Virus record (IMG/VR): IMGVR_UViG_3300042340_000188
Span: 1 to 36,263 of that record
Length of the DNA stretch: 36,263 bases
Source: a virus
Direction: 5' to 3' (one strand)
In this document: piece after piece, positions 1 through 7,742 of the stretch
How positions within the stretch are numbered: position 1 is the first letter of the stretch
How the letters are laid out: each line of letters begins with the position of its first letter
Notes under the pieces: model-generated
What the model saw: only the letters and a program-made list of their open reading frames with translations
What the model was told of the DNA's origin: nothing
Databases searched by the model: none
Made by a program: the position numbers and the translations under genes

Positions 1-127
1 TCGCCGTCAGCCCGCAGGTCGCCATCTACCAGTCCGCCACGGCGGGCCGGGTGATGCCGACGGTGGCGACGGGCAAGCAGCTGCTCGGCGCGCGCGCCGC
101 CAATCTGGCGACGGTCGCGTCCGGTGT
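1..127. repeat. Terminal direct repeat, copy 1 (assembly overlap)
   Basis: Bases 1-127 are identical to 36137-36263. A 127-base end identity is the typical signature of a circular or circularly permuted molecule assembled with k=127. It is probably not a biological repeat inside the genome. The non-redundant unit is 36,136 bp. Confidence 0.95.
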
Positions 128-182
128 CTCGACGGTGATCGTTTCGATCAACCGTCCGCACAAGCAGGGCCAGATCATCTGA
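1..182 (+). CDS. Capsid decoration-like protein, C-terminal part (continues from 35782)
   Basis: This is the 3' part of a gene that begins at 35782 and is cut by the window ends. After circularisation through the 127-bp overlap the frame is continuous and the protein is 178 aa, ending at TGA 180-182. The visible part ends with a basic tail, RPHKQGQII. It follows the coat gene directly, the usual place for a head decoration or stabilisation protein. A strong hairpin terminator follows it. No known family was recognised from residues alone; the decoration role is inferred from position, size and Ala/Val/Thr-rich beta-type composition. Confidence 0.75.
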   Translation, partial: AVSPQVAIYQSATAGRVMPTVATGKQLLGARAANLATVASGVSTVIVSINRPHKQGQII

Positions 183-188
183 CGACTA

Positions 189-222
189 GGGGCGGCGGGT
201 TCGCCCGTCGCCCCTTCCTTTC
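189..222 (+). terminator. Intrinsic terminator with UUCG tetraloop
   Basis: An 11-bp GC-rich stem (189-199 paired with 204-214, one G-U wobble) is closed by a TTCG loop at 200-203 and followed by the pyrimidine tract TTCCTTTC. It starts seven bases after the stop of the decoration-like gene and ends before the GAGG ribosome site of the next gene. It probably reduces transcription after coat and decoration, so that the downstream tail genes are made in smaller amounts. Confidence 0.85.
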
Positions 223-231
223 GAGGTACGC

Positions 232-1050
232 ATGGCGCTGCCGTCGCGCGTTCTCAACTCCGGCGTCACCAGCCTCTCGACCGTGGCGATCTGCGGCGAG
301 GGCGCGAGCGACGTCTCGGCAGCAGGCAGCACCTCCAGCGACGCGACGTCGCTCTCCAGCATCTACAACCGGATCTCCACGGTCGCCGCAGGCGCTGGCG
401 TGAAGCTGCCGCCGACCGAAATGGGCGCGACGGTCTTCGTCGCAAACGCGGGCGCAAACCCGTTGACGGTCTATCCCTACGACGCCGGCTCGACCATCGG
501 CGGCTCCGCATCCAACGCTCTGGTCCCTGGCGCGTCTGCCATCTACTCGGCGGTCTCCAACACGCGCTGGGAGCCCCTGCAGGGCTATGGCGTGGCAGTA
601 CCCGCCGCCTACGGGTCGTTCTCGTCTACCGCCACGCAGACCGCCGCGCTCGTCAACACGGCTTATCCGATGACGTTCAACACGACCGCCGATAGCTACC
701 TTGTGAGCATCGGCTCGCCCGCATCGCGGATCGTGTGCGCGCAGGCCGGCGTCTACAATTTCGAGTTCTCCGCGCAGTTCGACAAGACCGCTGCTTCGAC
801 CGCTGCCGTTTACATCTGGTATAGGGTGAACGGCTCCGACATCGCGAACTCGGGAGGCAAGGTTGCCGTGAATGGTTCGGATGCGGAGATTATCGCGGCA
901 TGGAACTACGTGCAGACGATGGCCGCTGGCGATCGCTTCGAGCTGGTCTGGTCAACGGACGACACCAACTGCTTCCTCGCTGGCTTTCCGGCCTCTGCGC
1001 CCGTGCCTGCGATCCCCTCCATCATCCTGACCGCAACGCAGATCCGATGA
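232..1050 (+). CDS. Head-fibre/decoration-like protein with C-terminal C1q/TNF-like jelly roll
   Basis: The protein has 272 aa. Residues 1 to about 118 are clearly paralogous to the whole product of the gene at 1841: both start M-x-x-PSRV, share the KLPPTE motif and then an NAGA-x-x-LTVYP strand. The second half (about 127-272) is a beta-sandwich of the C1q/TNF-like type seen on phage surface fibres, with SIGSPASRIV, AGVYNFEFSAQ and FELVWSTDDTN as recognisable strands. GAGG at 223-226 sits five bases before the ATG. It is probably a virion surface protein attached through the N-terminal module, with the jelly roll projecting outward. The module assignment is from memory of phage families; the paralogy is seen directly. 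Confidence 0.7.
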   Translation: MALPSRVLNSGVTSLSTVAICGEGASDVSAAGSTSSDATSLSSIYNRISTVAAGAGVKLPPTEMGATVFVANAGANPLTVYPYDAGSTIGGSASNALVPGASAIYSAVSNTRWEPLQGYGVAVPAAYGSFSSTATQTAALVNTAYPMTFNTTADSYLVSIGSPASRIVCAQAGVYNFEFSAQFDKTAASTAAVYIWYRVNGSDIANSGGKVAVNGSDAEIIAAWNYVQTMAAGDRFELVWSTDDTNCFLAGFPASAPVPAIPSIILTATQIR

Positions 1051-1829
1051 TCCTCGCCGCAAACCTCGACCAGACCCTGCCGATCGTCTGCAACGTGGAC
1101 GACGACGTCGTGCGCGCGCACGTGCAGGCGGCCTGCAAGCTGAAGCTGCCGTGGCTCGAGATGGTCGAGGCGCACGACCGGCCCGCCATCGTGGTTGGCG
1201 GCGGCCCGTCGATGCGCGCCCTGCGCCCGATGATCCTGGCGCTGCGGAATGGCGGGGCCGAGGTCTTCGCCACCAACGGCACCGTGCCGGTCCTGTACGC
1301 AGCGGGCATCTCGTCGGATCACCATGTCCTGCTCGACGCCCGGCCCGAGAACGTCGCCTTCGTGGAGGGGCCGAAGCCCCAGCACTACCTCGTCGCCTCC
1401 CAGTGCCACCCGGACCTGTTCCGGGCCATCGCGGGCCACCCGGCGACCCTCTGGCACCCGGCTTACCCCGAGATCGACGAGTGGATCGGCCACCGCGAGG
1501 CCGTGCTGATCGGCGGCGGCACGACGGTCGGGCTGCAGGCCCTGTCGATCGCCTACGCGCTGGGCCACCGCAAAATCCACCTGTTTGGCTTCGACAGCAG
1601 CTACTCCGAAGCCGGCGAAGGCCATGCCTACCCGCAGCCGCTCAACGCCGACGAGGAGCGCCAGGAGTTCCGCGTGGGCGACCAGGCCTTCATCTGCGCG
1701 CCGTGGATGGCCCGTCAGGCGATGGAGTTCCAGATCGCTTCCCGTCAATTGTGCGATGGGGATGCGGAATTGTATGTTCACGGCACGGGACTTCTCCCGG
1801 CCATAGCCGCCCAGATGGGCAGAAACTGA
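1047..1829 (+). CDS. DUF115 / MptE-like (Maf-type) enzyme
   Basis: The product has 260 aa and starts at ATG 1047, overlapping the previous stop by four bases (ATGA). The Rossmann-type segment AIVVGGGPSMRALRP (about residues 50-64), the later VLIGGGTTVGLQAL and the HLFGFDSSY motif are characteristic of the DUF115/6-hydroxymethylpterin pyrophosphokinase-like superfamily. That superfamily also contains Maf flagellin glycosyltransferases. In phages its role is not established; nucleotide-sugar or glycan transfer onto virion or host glycans is an inference. It lies between two paralogous surface-protein genes, suggesting a linked function or insertion of the gene between copies. Confidence 0.75.
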   Translation: MILAANLDQTLPIVCNVDDDVVRAHVQAACKLKLPWLEMVEAHDRPAIVVGGGPSMRALRPMILALRNGGAEVFATNGTVPVLYAAGISSDHHVLLDARPENVAFVEGPKPQHYLVASQCHPDLFRAIAGHPATLWHPAYPEIDEWIGHREAVLIGGGTTVGLQALSIAYALGHRKIHLFGFDSSYSEAGEGHAYPQPLNADEERQEFRVGDQAFICAPWMARQAMEFQIASRQLCDGDAELYVHGTGLLPAIAAQMGRN

Positions 1830-1840
1830 AAGGACGTCGA

Positions 1841-2200
1841 ATGCCGATCCCCTCTCGCGTGCAGGCCTCGGGCAACTCGGGCCTCGCCACCACCTCCATC
1901 TGCGGCGACGGCGCGACCGGCCTGACCGCGACCGGCTCGACCTCGGCGGACGCGCTGCAGCTGTCGGCGGTCTGGAACACCGTCGGGACCACGGCGGCCA
2001 GCACGGGCGTCAAGCTCCCGCCGACCGAGGCCGGGGCGATGGTGTGCGTCTACAACGCGGGCGCCAGCACGCTGACGGTCTACCCGGCGACGGGCTCGAC
2101 CATCAACGCCGGCGCCTCCTCGCTGAGCGTGACCGCGACCACGCGCGTCCTGTTCGTCGCGACGAGCGCGACGACCTGGATCTCGATCGCGGGCGCCTGA
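1841..2200 (+). CDS. Small head-fibre/decoration-like protein, paralogue of the N-terminal half of 232-1050
   Basis: The protein has 119 aa and starts at ATG 1841 after an AGGA site. It aligns end to end with residues 1 to about 118 of the 272-aa protein upstream: SIN-terminal PSRVQASG versus PSRVLNSG, the TSICGDGA versus VAICGEGA segment, KLPPTEAGA versus KLPPTEMGA, and NAGAS-x-LTVYP. It lacks the jelly-roll half. It probably occupies the same kind of capsid site without the projecting domain. It is separated from its paralogue only by the DUF115 gene. Confidence 0.65.
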   Translation: MPIPSRVQASGNSGLATTSICGDGATGLTATGSTSADALQLSAVWNTVGTTAASTGVKLPPTEAGAMVCVYNAGASTLTVYPATGSTINAGASSLSVTATTRVLFVATSATTWISIAGA

Positions 2201-2202
2201 TC

Positions 2203-2742
2203 ATGCCGCTGGACAGCGACATCGCCAACGCCGACGCCAAGCTCCATGTGGAGTTCTACGACCACAAGGAGCTTGGCCGCCCGTTCGTCCGCATCATGGT
2301 GCCGGGCGACACGACCAACATCATCGACCAGCCGGTGCGCGACGACCACAAGGAGCGGTTCCCGCGCCAGTGGCTGCACTTCCAGATGCAGTCGGAGAAC
2401 GGCGACATCCCCGGCACGAAGCTGGAGGAGTGGCACCGCACCTCGCCCGCGGACATCTCCGACGCGCAGGTGGCCGAGCTTCAGATCCTGAAGTTCCGCA
2501 CCGTCGAGCAGGTCGCCACCGCGTCCGACGCGCAGATGATGCGCGTTGGCATGGGCGGCGTCGGGCTGCGGCTCAAGGCGCAGGCGTTCCTGCGGCTGAA
2601 GTCGGACGCCACCTCGAGCAGCGAACTGGCCGAGGCCAAGGCCAAGCTGGCGGCGCTGGAGGCACAGGTCGCGGCGCTGGTGGCCGCCAAGGACGAGGCC
2701 CCGCGTCGGGGTCGCCCGCCGATGAACGACAGGAGCGCCTGA
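2203..2742 (+). CDS. Conserved phage structural-region protein of unknown function
   Basis: This 179-aa protein starts at ATG 2203, two bases after the previous stop. The N-terminal part (1-100) is acidic-aromatic and mixed alpha/beta, including KELGRPFVRIMVPGDT. Residues about 140-165 form a heptad-rich helix (SSELAEAKAKLAALEAQ) likely to be a coiled coil, followed by a basic Arg/Pro tail (RRGRPPM). It lies between the surface proteins and the head-tail adaptor, so a virion or assembly role is likely. I do not recognise a named family. Confidence 0.6.
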   Translation: MPLDSDIANADAKLHVEFYDHKELGRPFVRIMVPGDTTNIIDQPVRDDHKERFPRQWLHFQMQSENGDIPGTKLEEWHRTSPADISDAQVAELQILKFRTVEQVATASDAQMMRVGMGGVGLRLKAQAFLRLKSDATSSSELAEAKAKLAALEAQVAALVAAKDEAPRRGRPPMNDRSA

Positions 2743-2743
2743 C

Positions 2744-3652
2744 ATGGGCTCGACGATGGTCCAGCTTGTCCAGCAAGTCTCGAACGAGTTGGGCCTCGTC
2801 GCGCCGTCCACCGTGGCGGGCAACAACGCGCAGGACGTCATCCAGACCCTCGCGCTGATGAACGCGTCGGGCTACGAGCTGCTCAAGCGCCACGATTGGC
2901 GAGAACTGACGCGGCCCTACCGCTTCACGGTCCAGTACCTCGCCACGACCGGCACATGGACGACCTCGTCGGCGGTGATCACGGGCATCCCCGACACAAC
3001 CGGCCTCGACGCGACGTACATGGCGGTCGGCACGGGCATCAACCAGGACACGTTCATCCAATCGGTGGACAGCGGCACGCAGGTGACGCTGAACCAGACG
3101 CCGGCATCCGCCGGGACCGGCGCGGCGATCACCTTCGCCAAGACCAAGTACGCGCTGCCCAGCGACTACGACAGCCTCGTCCCGCGCACGCAGTGGGACA
3201 AGTCCAAGCGATGGGAGATGCTCGGCCCCGAGAGCCCGCAGCAGTGGGAATGGCTGCTCTCGGGCTACATCTCGACCGGCCCGCGCATCCGCTGGCGGCT
3301 CTACGGCGGCTACTTCCAGATCTGGCCGCCCACCACGACCGCCGAATATCTCGGCTTCGAGTACCGCTCCAAGGGCTGGGCGCTGTCGTCTGCCGGCGCG
3401 GTGAAGAACAGCTTCACCGCCGACGACGACACCTGCGTCTATCCCGACCGCGTCATGGTCCTCATGACGAAGCTCAAGTACTTCGAGGCGAAGGGCTTCG
3501 ACACGACCGCGCTCTACCGCGACTTCCTGCGCGAGCTGGAGACCGCGATGGGGCAGGACATGTCGGCGGCGAACCTGTCCTTCGCGCCGCGCCCCGGCAC
3601 GGTGCTGATCGGCTACGACAACATCCCCGACAGCGGCTACGGGTCCACCTGA
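2744..3652 (+). CDS. Head-to-tail adaptor (SU10/P22 gp4-like)
   Basis: The protein has 302 aa. The helical N-terminus (VQLVQQVSNELG, then ALMNASGYELLKRHDWREL) is typical of podovirus adaptor proteins that dock under the portal. Residues about 65-140 are a Thr/Gly-rich beta insertion (GTWTTSSAVITG to TPASAGTGAAITF). The chain then returns to the adaptor fold with YALPSDYDSLV and a tyrosine/tryptophan-rich segment. A C-terminal helix follows (KLKYFEAKGFDT). It is followed after one base by the tail hub gene, the usual gene order. The exact subfamily assignment is from memory. Confidence 0.8.
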   Translation: MGSTMVQLVQQVSNELGLVAPSTVAGNNAQDVIQTLALMNASGYELLKRHDWRELTRPYRFTVQYLATTGTWTTSSAVITGIPDTTGLDATYMAVGTGINQDTFIQSVDSGTQVTLNQTPASAGTGAAITFAKTKYALPSDYDSLVPRTQWDKSKRWEMLGPESPQQWEWLLSGYISTGPRIRWRLYGGYFQIWPPTTTAEYLGFEYRSKGWALSSAGAVKNSFTADDDTCVYPDRVMVLMTKLKYFEAKGFDTTALYRDFLRELETAMGQDMSAANLSFAPRPGTVLIGYDNIPDSGYGST

Positions 3653-3653
3653 C

Positions 3654-5219
3654 ATGGTCAGGCCGTCCCCGATCATGCGCGCGGCCAAGCAGGCGACGGC
3701 GCGCGTCGCGTCCGTGCCGGCGCCCATCGGCGGCTGGAACGCGCGCGACAGCCTCGCGAACATGAAGCCGACCGACGCGGTGTCGCTGACCAACTACTTC
3801 CCGACCGCAACCAACGTCGTGCTGCGCGGCGGCTACCAAAAACACGCCACGGGCCTGCCCGGTCAGGTCGAGACGCTGATGGCGTACAATGGCGCCACGA
3901 CGCAGTCGCTGTTCGCGATCTCGGGCAACAACATCTACAACGTGACGAGCGCGGGCGCGGTCGGCGCGGCGGCGGTGTCGGGCCTGACCAACAGCCGATG
4001 GGAAAGCACGAACGTCGCCACCGCAGGCGGCAACTTCCTCTACGCGGTCTCGGGCGGCAACAGCCCGCTGCTCTATGACGGCTCGACTTGGACCTCGATT
4101 ACGGGCGCCTCGACGCCAGCCATCACGGGCGTGACGACGAGCGAACTCGACAACGTCGCGCTGTTCAAGAACCGCCTATGGTTCATCCAGCGCAACACGC
4201 TCAAGGCTTGGTATCTGCCCACGCAGTCGGTCGGCGGCGCCGCACAGGTGTTGGACCTCTCGACGGTCGCGCGCAAGGGCGGCTATCTGCTCGCGATGGG
4301 CGTCTGGACGATCGACGCGGGCTTCGGCCTCGACGACAACCTCGTTTTCGTCACGACGCAGGGCGAGATCATCATCTACCGCGGCACCGACCCGGCCAAC
4401 GTCTCGACGTGGTCGCTGGTCGGCGTCTGGGCGATGGGCGCGCCGATGGGCAAGCGGTGCCTCGCCAAGTTCGCGGGCGACCTCGCCTACATCGCCTTCG
4501 ACGGCCTGTTCCCGCTCTCGCAGGCGCTCCAGAGCGCGCGCGTCGCGCCGCAGAGCGTGGCGCTGACCGACAAGATCCAGGGCGCCTTCGCGACCGCCAC
4601 GACGTCCTATCAGGGCTTGTTCGGCTGGGAGATCTGCGTCGCGCCGAAGTTCAACGCCATCGTAGTGAACATCCCCGTCGGCACCGGCTCGCAGCAGCAG
4701 TACGTCATGAACACCATCGTGCAGTCGTGGTGCAACTTCACGGGCTGGCCCGCCAACTGCTTCACGCTCCACAAGCAGGATCTGTGGTTTGGCGGCACCG
4801 ATTACGTCGCCAAGGCGTGGACGGACGATCACGCGGACGACAACGTCGCCATCTCCGCTGGCGCGCTGCAGGCCTTCAACTACTTCGGCTCACGCGGCCA
4901 AAAGAAGATCTTCACCCGGGCGAGGCCTAACCTGTTCGCGGACGGGCAGCCCTCGGTCTTCGTGGGCATCAACGTCGATTTCCAGACCAACGACACCTCG
5001 GCCCCGCTGGCCTATCTGCCGCCGACCGGCGCGGTCTGGGACACGGCGATCTGGGATAGTTCGTCATGGGGCGCGGGCCAGAACATCTCGCTGAACTGGC
5101 AGGGCGTCACGGGCGTGGGGTACTGCGGGTCGATCAACTTCCGCTCGGCCAGCAAGGGCCTGTCGCTGGAATGGGCCGCGACGGACGTCGTGTTCATGCC
5201 GGGCTGGGTCGGCATATGA
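3654..5219 (+). CDS. Tail hub / P22 gp10-like tail accessory protein
   Basis: This 521-aa protein is beta-rich. A conserved N-terminal signature (PIGGWNARDSLANMKPTDAVSL, then NYFPTATNVVLRGG) is shared by many podovirus tail proteins located after the adaptor. Repeated short segments such as LFAISGNNIYNVTSAG and FLYAVSGGNSPLLYDG suggest a propeller-like fold. Near the C-terminus is a WDTAIWDSSSWG motif (around 5036-5074) resembling the start of the protein at 32984. It probably forms the tail tube below the adaptor. The final ATGA is shared with the next gene. Confidence 0.8.
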   Translation: MVRPSPIMRAAKQATARVASVPAPIGGWNARDSLANMKPTDAVSLTNYFPTATNVVLRGGYQKHATGLPGQVETLMAYNGATTQSLFAISGNNIYNVTSAGAVGAAAVSGLTNSRWESTNVATAGGNFLYAVSGGNSPLLYDGSTWTSITGASTPAITGVTTSELDNVALFKNRLWFIQRNTLKAWYLPTQSVGGAAQVLDLSTVARKGGYLLAMGVWTIDAGFGLDDNLVFVTTQGEIIIYRGTDPANVSTWSLVGVWAMGAPMGKRCLAKFAGDLAYIAFDGLFPLSQALQSARVAPQSVALTDKIQGAFATATTSYQGLFGWEICVAPKFNAIVVNIPVGTGSQQQYVMNTIVQSWCNFTGWPANCFTLHKQDLWFGGTDYVAKAWTDDHADDNVAISAGALQAFNYFGSRGQKKIFTRARPNLFADGQPSVFVGINVDFQTNDTSAPLAYLPPTGAVWDTAIWDSSSWGAGQNISLNWQGVTGVGYCGSINFRSASKGLSLEWAATDVVFMPGWVGI

Positions 5220-5647
5220 TCGTTGCTGGGCCAGATGTCGGACACTGGGTGCTGGGCCGCATCGGCGGCTTCTTCGACCCGGTCTGCATGTCCGCCATCG
5301 GCTGGGAGAGCAACGGCAAGCTGACGGCGGGTGCTGCCTTCCGCGATTGGAATGGCGTCTCCATCGAAGGCCAGATTGCCGCTGACAGGCCGTTGACGCG
5401 CGGCTTCATCTCCGCGATCTTCGACTATCCGTTTCGCCAGCTCGGCGCGCGCAAGATCATCGCGACGACCAGCGCGGACCACATCCGCAGCATCCGGCTC
5501 TTGCGCCGCCTCGGTTTCGTCGAGGAGGCCTGCCTGCGCGATGCCTCGCCGGGCGGCGACCTGATCATCTGCACCATGCGGCGCGAGGACTGCCGCTTCC
5601 TAGGAGAGCGTCATGGGCAAGAAGGCATCCGCACCGCCAGCACCTGA
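5216..5647 (+). CDS. GNAT-like acetyltransferase family protein
   Basis: The 143-aa protein starts at ATG 5216, overlapping the tail hub stop. The order of elements resembles GNAT proteins: a beta strand GAAFRDWNGVSIEGQIA, an RGFISAIFDYPFRQLGARKIIATT segment, then DHIRSIRLLRRLGFVEEACLRD, which matches the C-terminal NxxSxxLxxRLGF-type helix and strand. The classic R/Q-x-x-G-x-G/A loop is not obvious. Such proteins are common in podovirus tail regions. The substrate is unknown; acetylation of a virion or host protein is possible. Its 3' end overlaps the next gene by 35 bases. Confidence 0.65.
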   Translation: MIVAGPDVGHWVLGRIGGFFDPVCMSAIGWESNGKLTAGAAFRDWNGVSIEGQIAADRPLTRGFISAIFDYPFRQLGARKIIATTSADHIRSIRLLRRLGFVEEACLRDASPGGDLIICTMRREDCRFLGERHGQEGIRTAST

Positions 5648-6524
5648 CTACGCCGGCGCCGCGAAAGCGCAGGGTGCCGCCAACGTCGAGGCTGCGCGCG
5701 CCTCGGCCATGCTTTCCAACCCGAACGTCTACGGCCCGCTCGGCACGCAGACGGTGACCTACGATGGCGACATCCCGACCGTGCGGCAGACGCTGACGCC
5801 GCAGGCGCAGGCGACGCTGGATGCCCAGCAGCAGGTCGAGCGCAGGCTGGCCCAGCTTGGCCTGCAGGGCATCGGAACCGCCGAGACCACCCTCGGGACG
5901 CCATTCCAGACGCAGACGGGCGATCTGAACACCGTCTTCGACCTGTCGGGTCTCCCGCGCGCGCCGGTCAACGCCGGGACGACCGCGCAGGAAGCGATCA
6001 TGGCGAGGCTGGAGCCGCAGATCCAGCGCAGCCGGGCGCAGCTTGAGACGCAGCTTGCCAACCAAGGGCTGGCGCGCGGCGGCGAGGCCTACAACGCCGC
6101 GATCCGCGAGCAGCAGCAGCAGGAGAACGACCTCCGCTCGCAGGCGGCGCTGCAGGGCATCGGCCTCGACACGCAGGCACGCCAGCAGGCGGCAGCGGAG
6201 CAGCAGGCGGCGATGGGGTTTGAGAACCAGGCGCGCGCGCAGGCCTTGCAGCGTGAACTGTCGCTGCGCTCGCAGCCGCTCAACGAGATCATCGGCCTGA
6301 TGGGTGGCTCGCAAATCCAGATGCCGCAGTTCGGGGCCTATCAGGGCCAGCAGGTCGCGCCCGCCCCGATTTTCGGCGCGGCGCAGGCGGCGGGGCAGAA
6401 CGCGATGCAGCAATATGGCATCCAGCAGGCCGGTCTCAACGCGCAGTCTTCGGCGCTCGGAGGACTGTTCGGCACCGCTCTCGGAGGCTGGGGCTACGGC
6501 GGGTTCAAGAACCCGTTCCGCTGA
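5613..6524 (+). CDS. Internal virion / DNA ejection-type protein
   Basis: The protein has 303 aa and starts at ATG 5613 after AGGAGAG. It is rich in Gln and Ala, with a long helical stretch (about 140-220: RSRAQLETQLANQGLARGG, then the EQQQQENDLRSQ region) and a Gly-rich C-terminus (ALGGLFGTALGGWGYGG) that could associate with membrane. The motif NVYGPLGTQTVTYDGD near residue 40 and the N-terminal KKASAPPAPDY segment are typical of phage structural proteins located just before the ejection genes. It is likely packaged in the head and delivered with DNA. Function is inferred from position and composition. Confidence 0.65.
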   Translation: MGKKASAPPAPDYAGAAKAQGAANVEAARASAMLSNPNVYGPLGTQTVTYDGDIPTVRQTLTPQAQATLDAQQQVERRLAQLGLQGIGTAETTLGTPFQTQTGDLNTVFDLSGLPRAPVNAGTTAQEAIMARLEPQIQRSRAQLETQLANQGLARGGEAYNAAIREQQQQENDLRSQAALQGIGLDTQARQQAAAEQQAAMGFENQARAQALQRELSLRSQPLNEIIGLMGGSQIQMPQFGAYQGQQVAPAPIFGAAQAAGQNAMQQYGIQQAGLNAQSSALGGLFGTALGGWGYGGFKNPFR

Positions 6525-6539
6525 TTTCTGGAGGCATAG

Positions 6540-7739
6540 ATGGCCGTTTCGTTCAACCTGCCCGACCCATACGAGGCCCAGAAGGCCGACATCGCTCGGC
6601 GGCAGAAATACGCCGAGGCGCTCCAGCAGCAGGCGTTCCAGCCCGTCGAGATCCAGAGCTATCAGGGCATCCAAGCGCCGATCCCGGTCGCCGCTGGCCT
6701 CGCGAAAGCGTTGCAGGGGCTCATGGGCGGCTACTTCGCCGGGCAGGCTCGCGACGAAGCCCGCGAACTCCGCGAAGGCGACATCAAAAAGGGCCAGGAG
6801 TTCGCCGTCGCCCTGCAGGGCGCGAAGACGCCAGAGGAGCGCGAGAAGCTGACGCTGGAGGCGCTTGGCGGCACGATGGGCCAGCGCGCGCAGGCGATTG
6901 CCGGGCCGATGCTGGGTGTGACCGAGAGGCGGGCCGAAGCCGAAAGGCGTCGCGCGGCTACTGCGGAGCAGAGGGAGGCGGATCGCGCCCTGCGTGAAAG
7001 CATCGCGCTCGGTCAGCAGGAGAATGCAAGGCTGCTTGCCGGCGTATCCGCCGCTGGGCGTGCTGATACGTTGGCTCTCAATCGCGAACTGGGTCTGGCC
7101 CGGCTTGACCAGCAACGAATTGAGAATGAACGCAGGGCGCAGGCTGATCGGGATCGCCGCGAGCAGCTGACGTTGCCCGAGCAGCGGCAGCTGTTCCAGC
7201 TAAGGGAACAAGCAGAGGCGGGCGAGTCGTCGCTCTCGGCGCTTCGCGAGGCGCGCGAGCTTAGCAACAAGTTCCAAGGCGGAACGGCAGGCGCTGCGCT
7301 TTCGTGGGCAGAGAGGCAGGCGGCCGCCATAGCCAACGTCGATCCTTCGGAAAGCGCGCGGGCGACGGCGAGCTTCAACAACATCATGGGCGTCGAGATG
7401 TTGGGCAAACTGCGCGCGACTTTCGGCAGCAACCCGACCAATGCCGAGCGCGAAGTGCTGCAGAAGCTGCAAGCTTCCGCTTCCGAGCCTAAGGCGGTGC
7501 GAAACGAGCTTCTGGATCGCGCCATCAAGCTGGCAGAGGAGCGCCAGAAAAAGGCCGAAGCGGATGCCGAGTCCATCCGCACCCGCAGCTACCGCCAGCC
7601 CGGCGGCCAGCCCACCGCGCCGACGCCTCCCGCAGCCCCGCAGCGCCCCGCCGCGCCGCAGGCTCCTGGGGCCGCGCCGGGGCAGCAGCCGGCGGCTCCC
7701 AACATGAACGACCTGCTCAACCGTTACGCGCCCCGGTGA
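6540..7739 (+). CDS. Internal virion / ejection-type protein, Q/A-rich coiled coil
   Basis: The protein has 399 aa with GGAGG at 6529-6533 before the ATG. It is dominated by charged helices (for example DEARELREGDIKKGQEF and TERRAEAERRRAA), probably coiled coil from about residue 65 to 350. The C-terminal tail (about 350-399) is Pro/Ala/Gln low complexity (TPPAAPQRPAAPQAPG). It is the second of three consecutive large helical proteins before the fibre, the position and character of podovirus ejection proteins that form a channel across the cell envelope. No enzymatic motif is seen. Confidence 0.6.
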   Translation: MAVSFNLPDPYEAQKADIARRQKYAEALQQQAFQPVEIQSYQGIQAPIPVAAGLAKALQGLMGGYFAGQARDEARELREGDIKKGQEFAVALQGAKTPEEREKLTLEALGGTMGQRAQAIAGPMLGVTERRAEAERRRAATAEQREADRALRESIALGQQENARLLAGVSAAGRADTLALNRELGLARLDQQRIENERRAQADRDRREQLTLPEQRQLFQLREQAEAGESSLSALREARELSNKFQGGTAGAALSWAERQAAAIANVDPSESARATASFNNIMGVEMLGKLRATFGSNPTNAEREVLQKLQASASEPKAVRNELLDRAIKLAEERQKKAEADAESIRTRSYRQPGGQPTAPTPPAAPQRPAAPQAPGAAPGQQPAAPNMNDLLNRYAPR

Positions 7740-7742
7740 TCC

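Noticed and set aside
906-1781. 291-aa minus-strand frame opposite the DUF115 gene
   Set aside because: Shadow of a clear rightward gene; no ribosome site and no recognisable domain.
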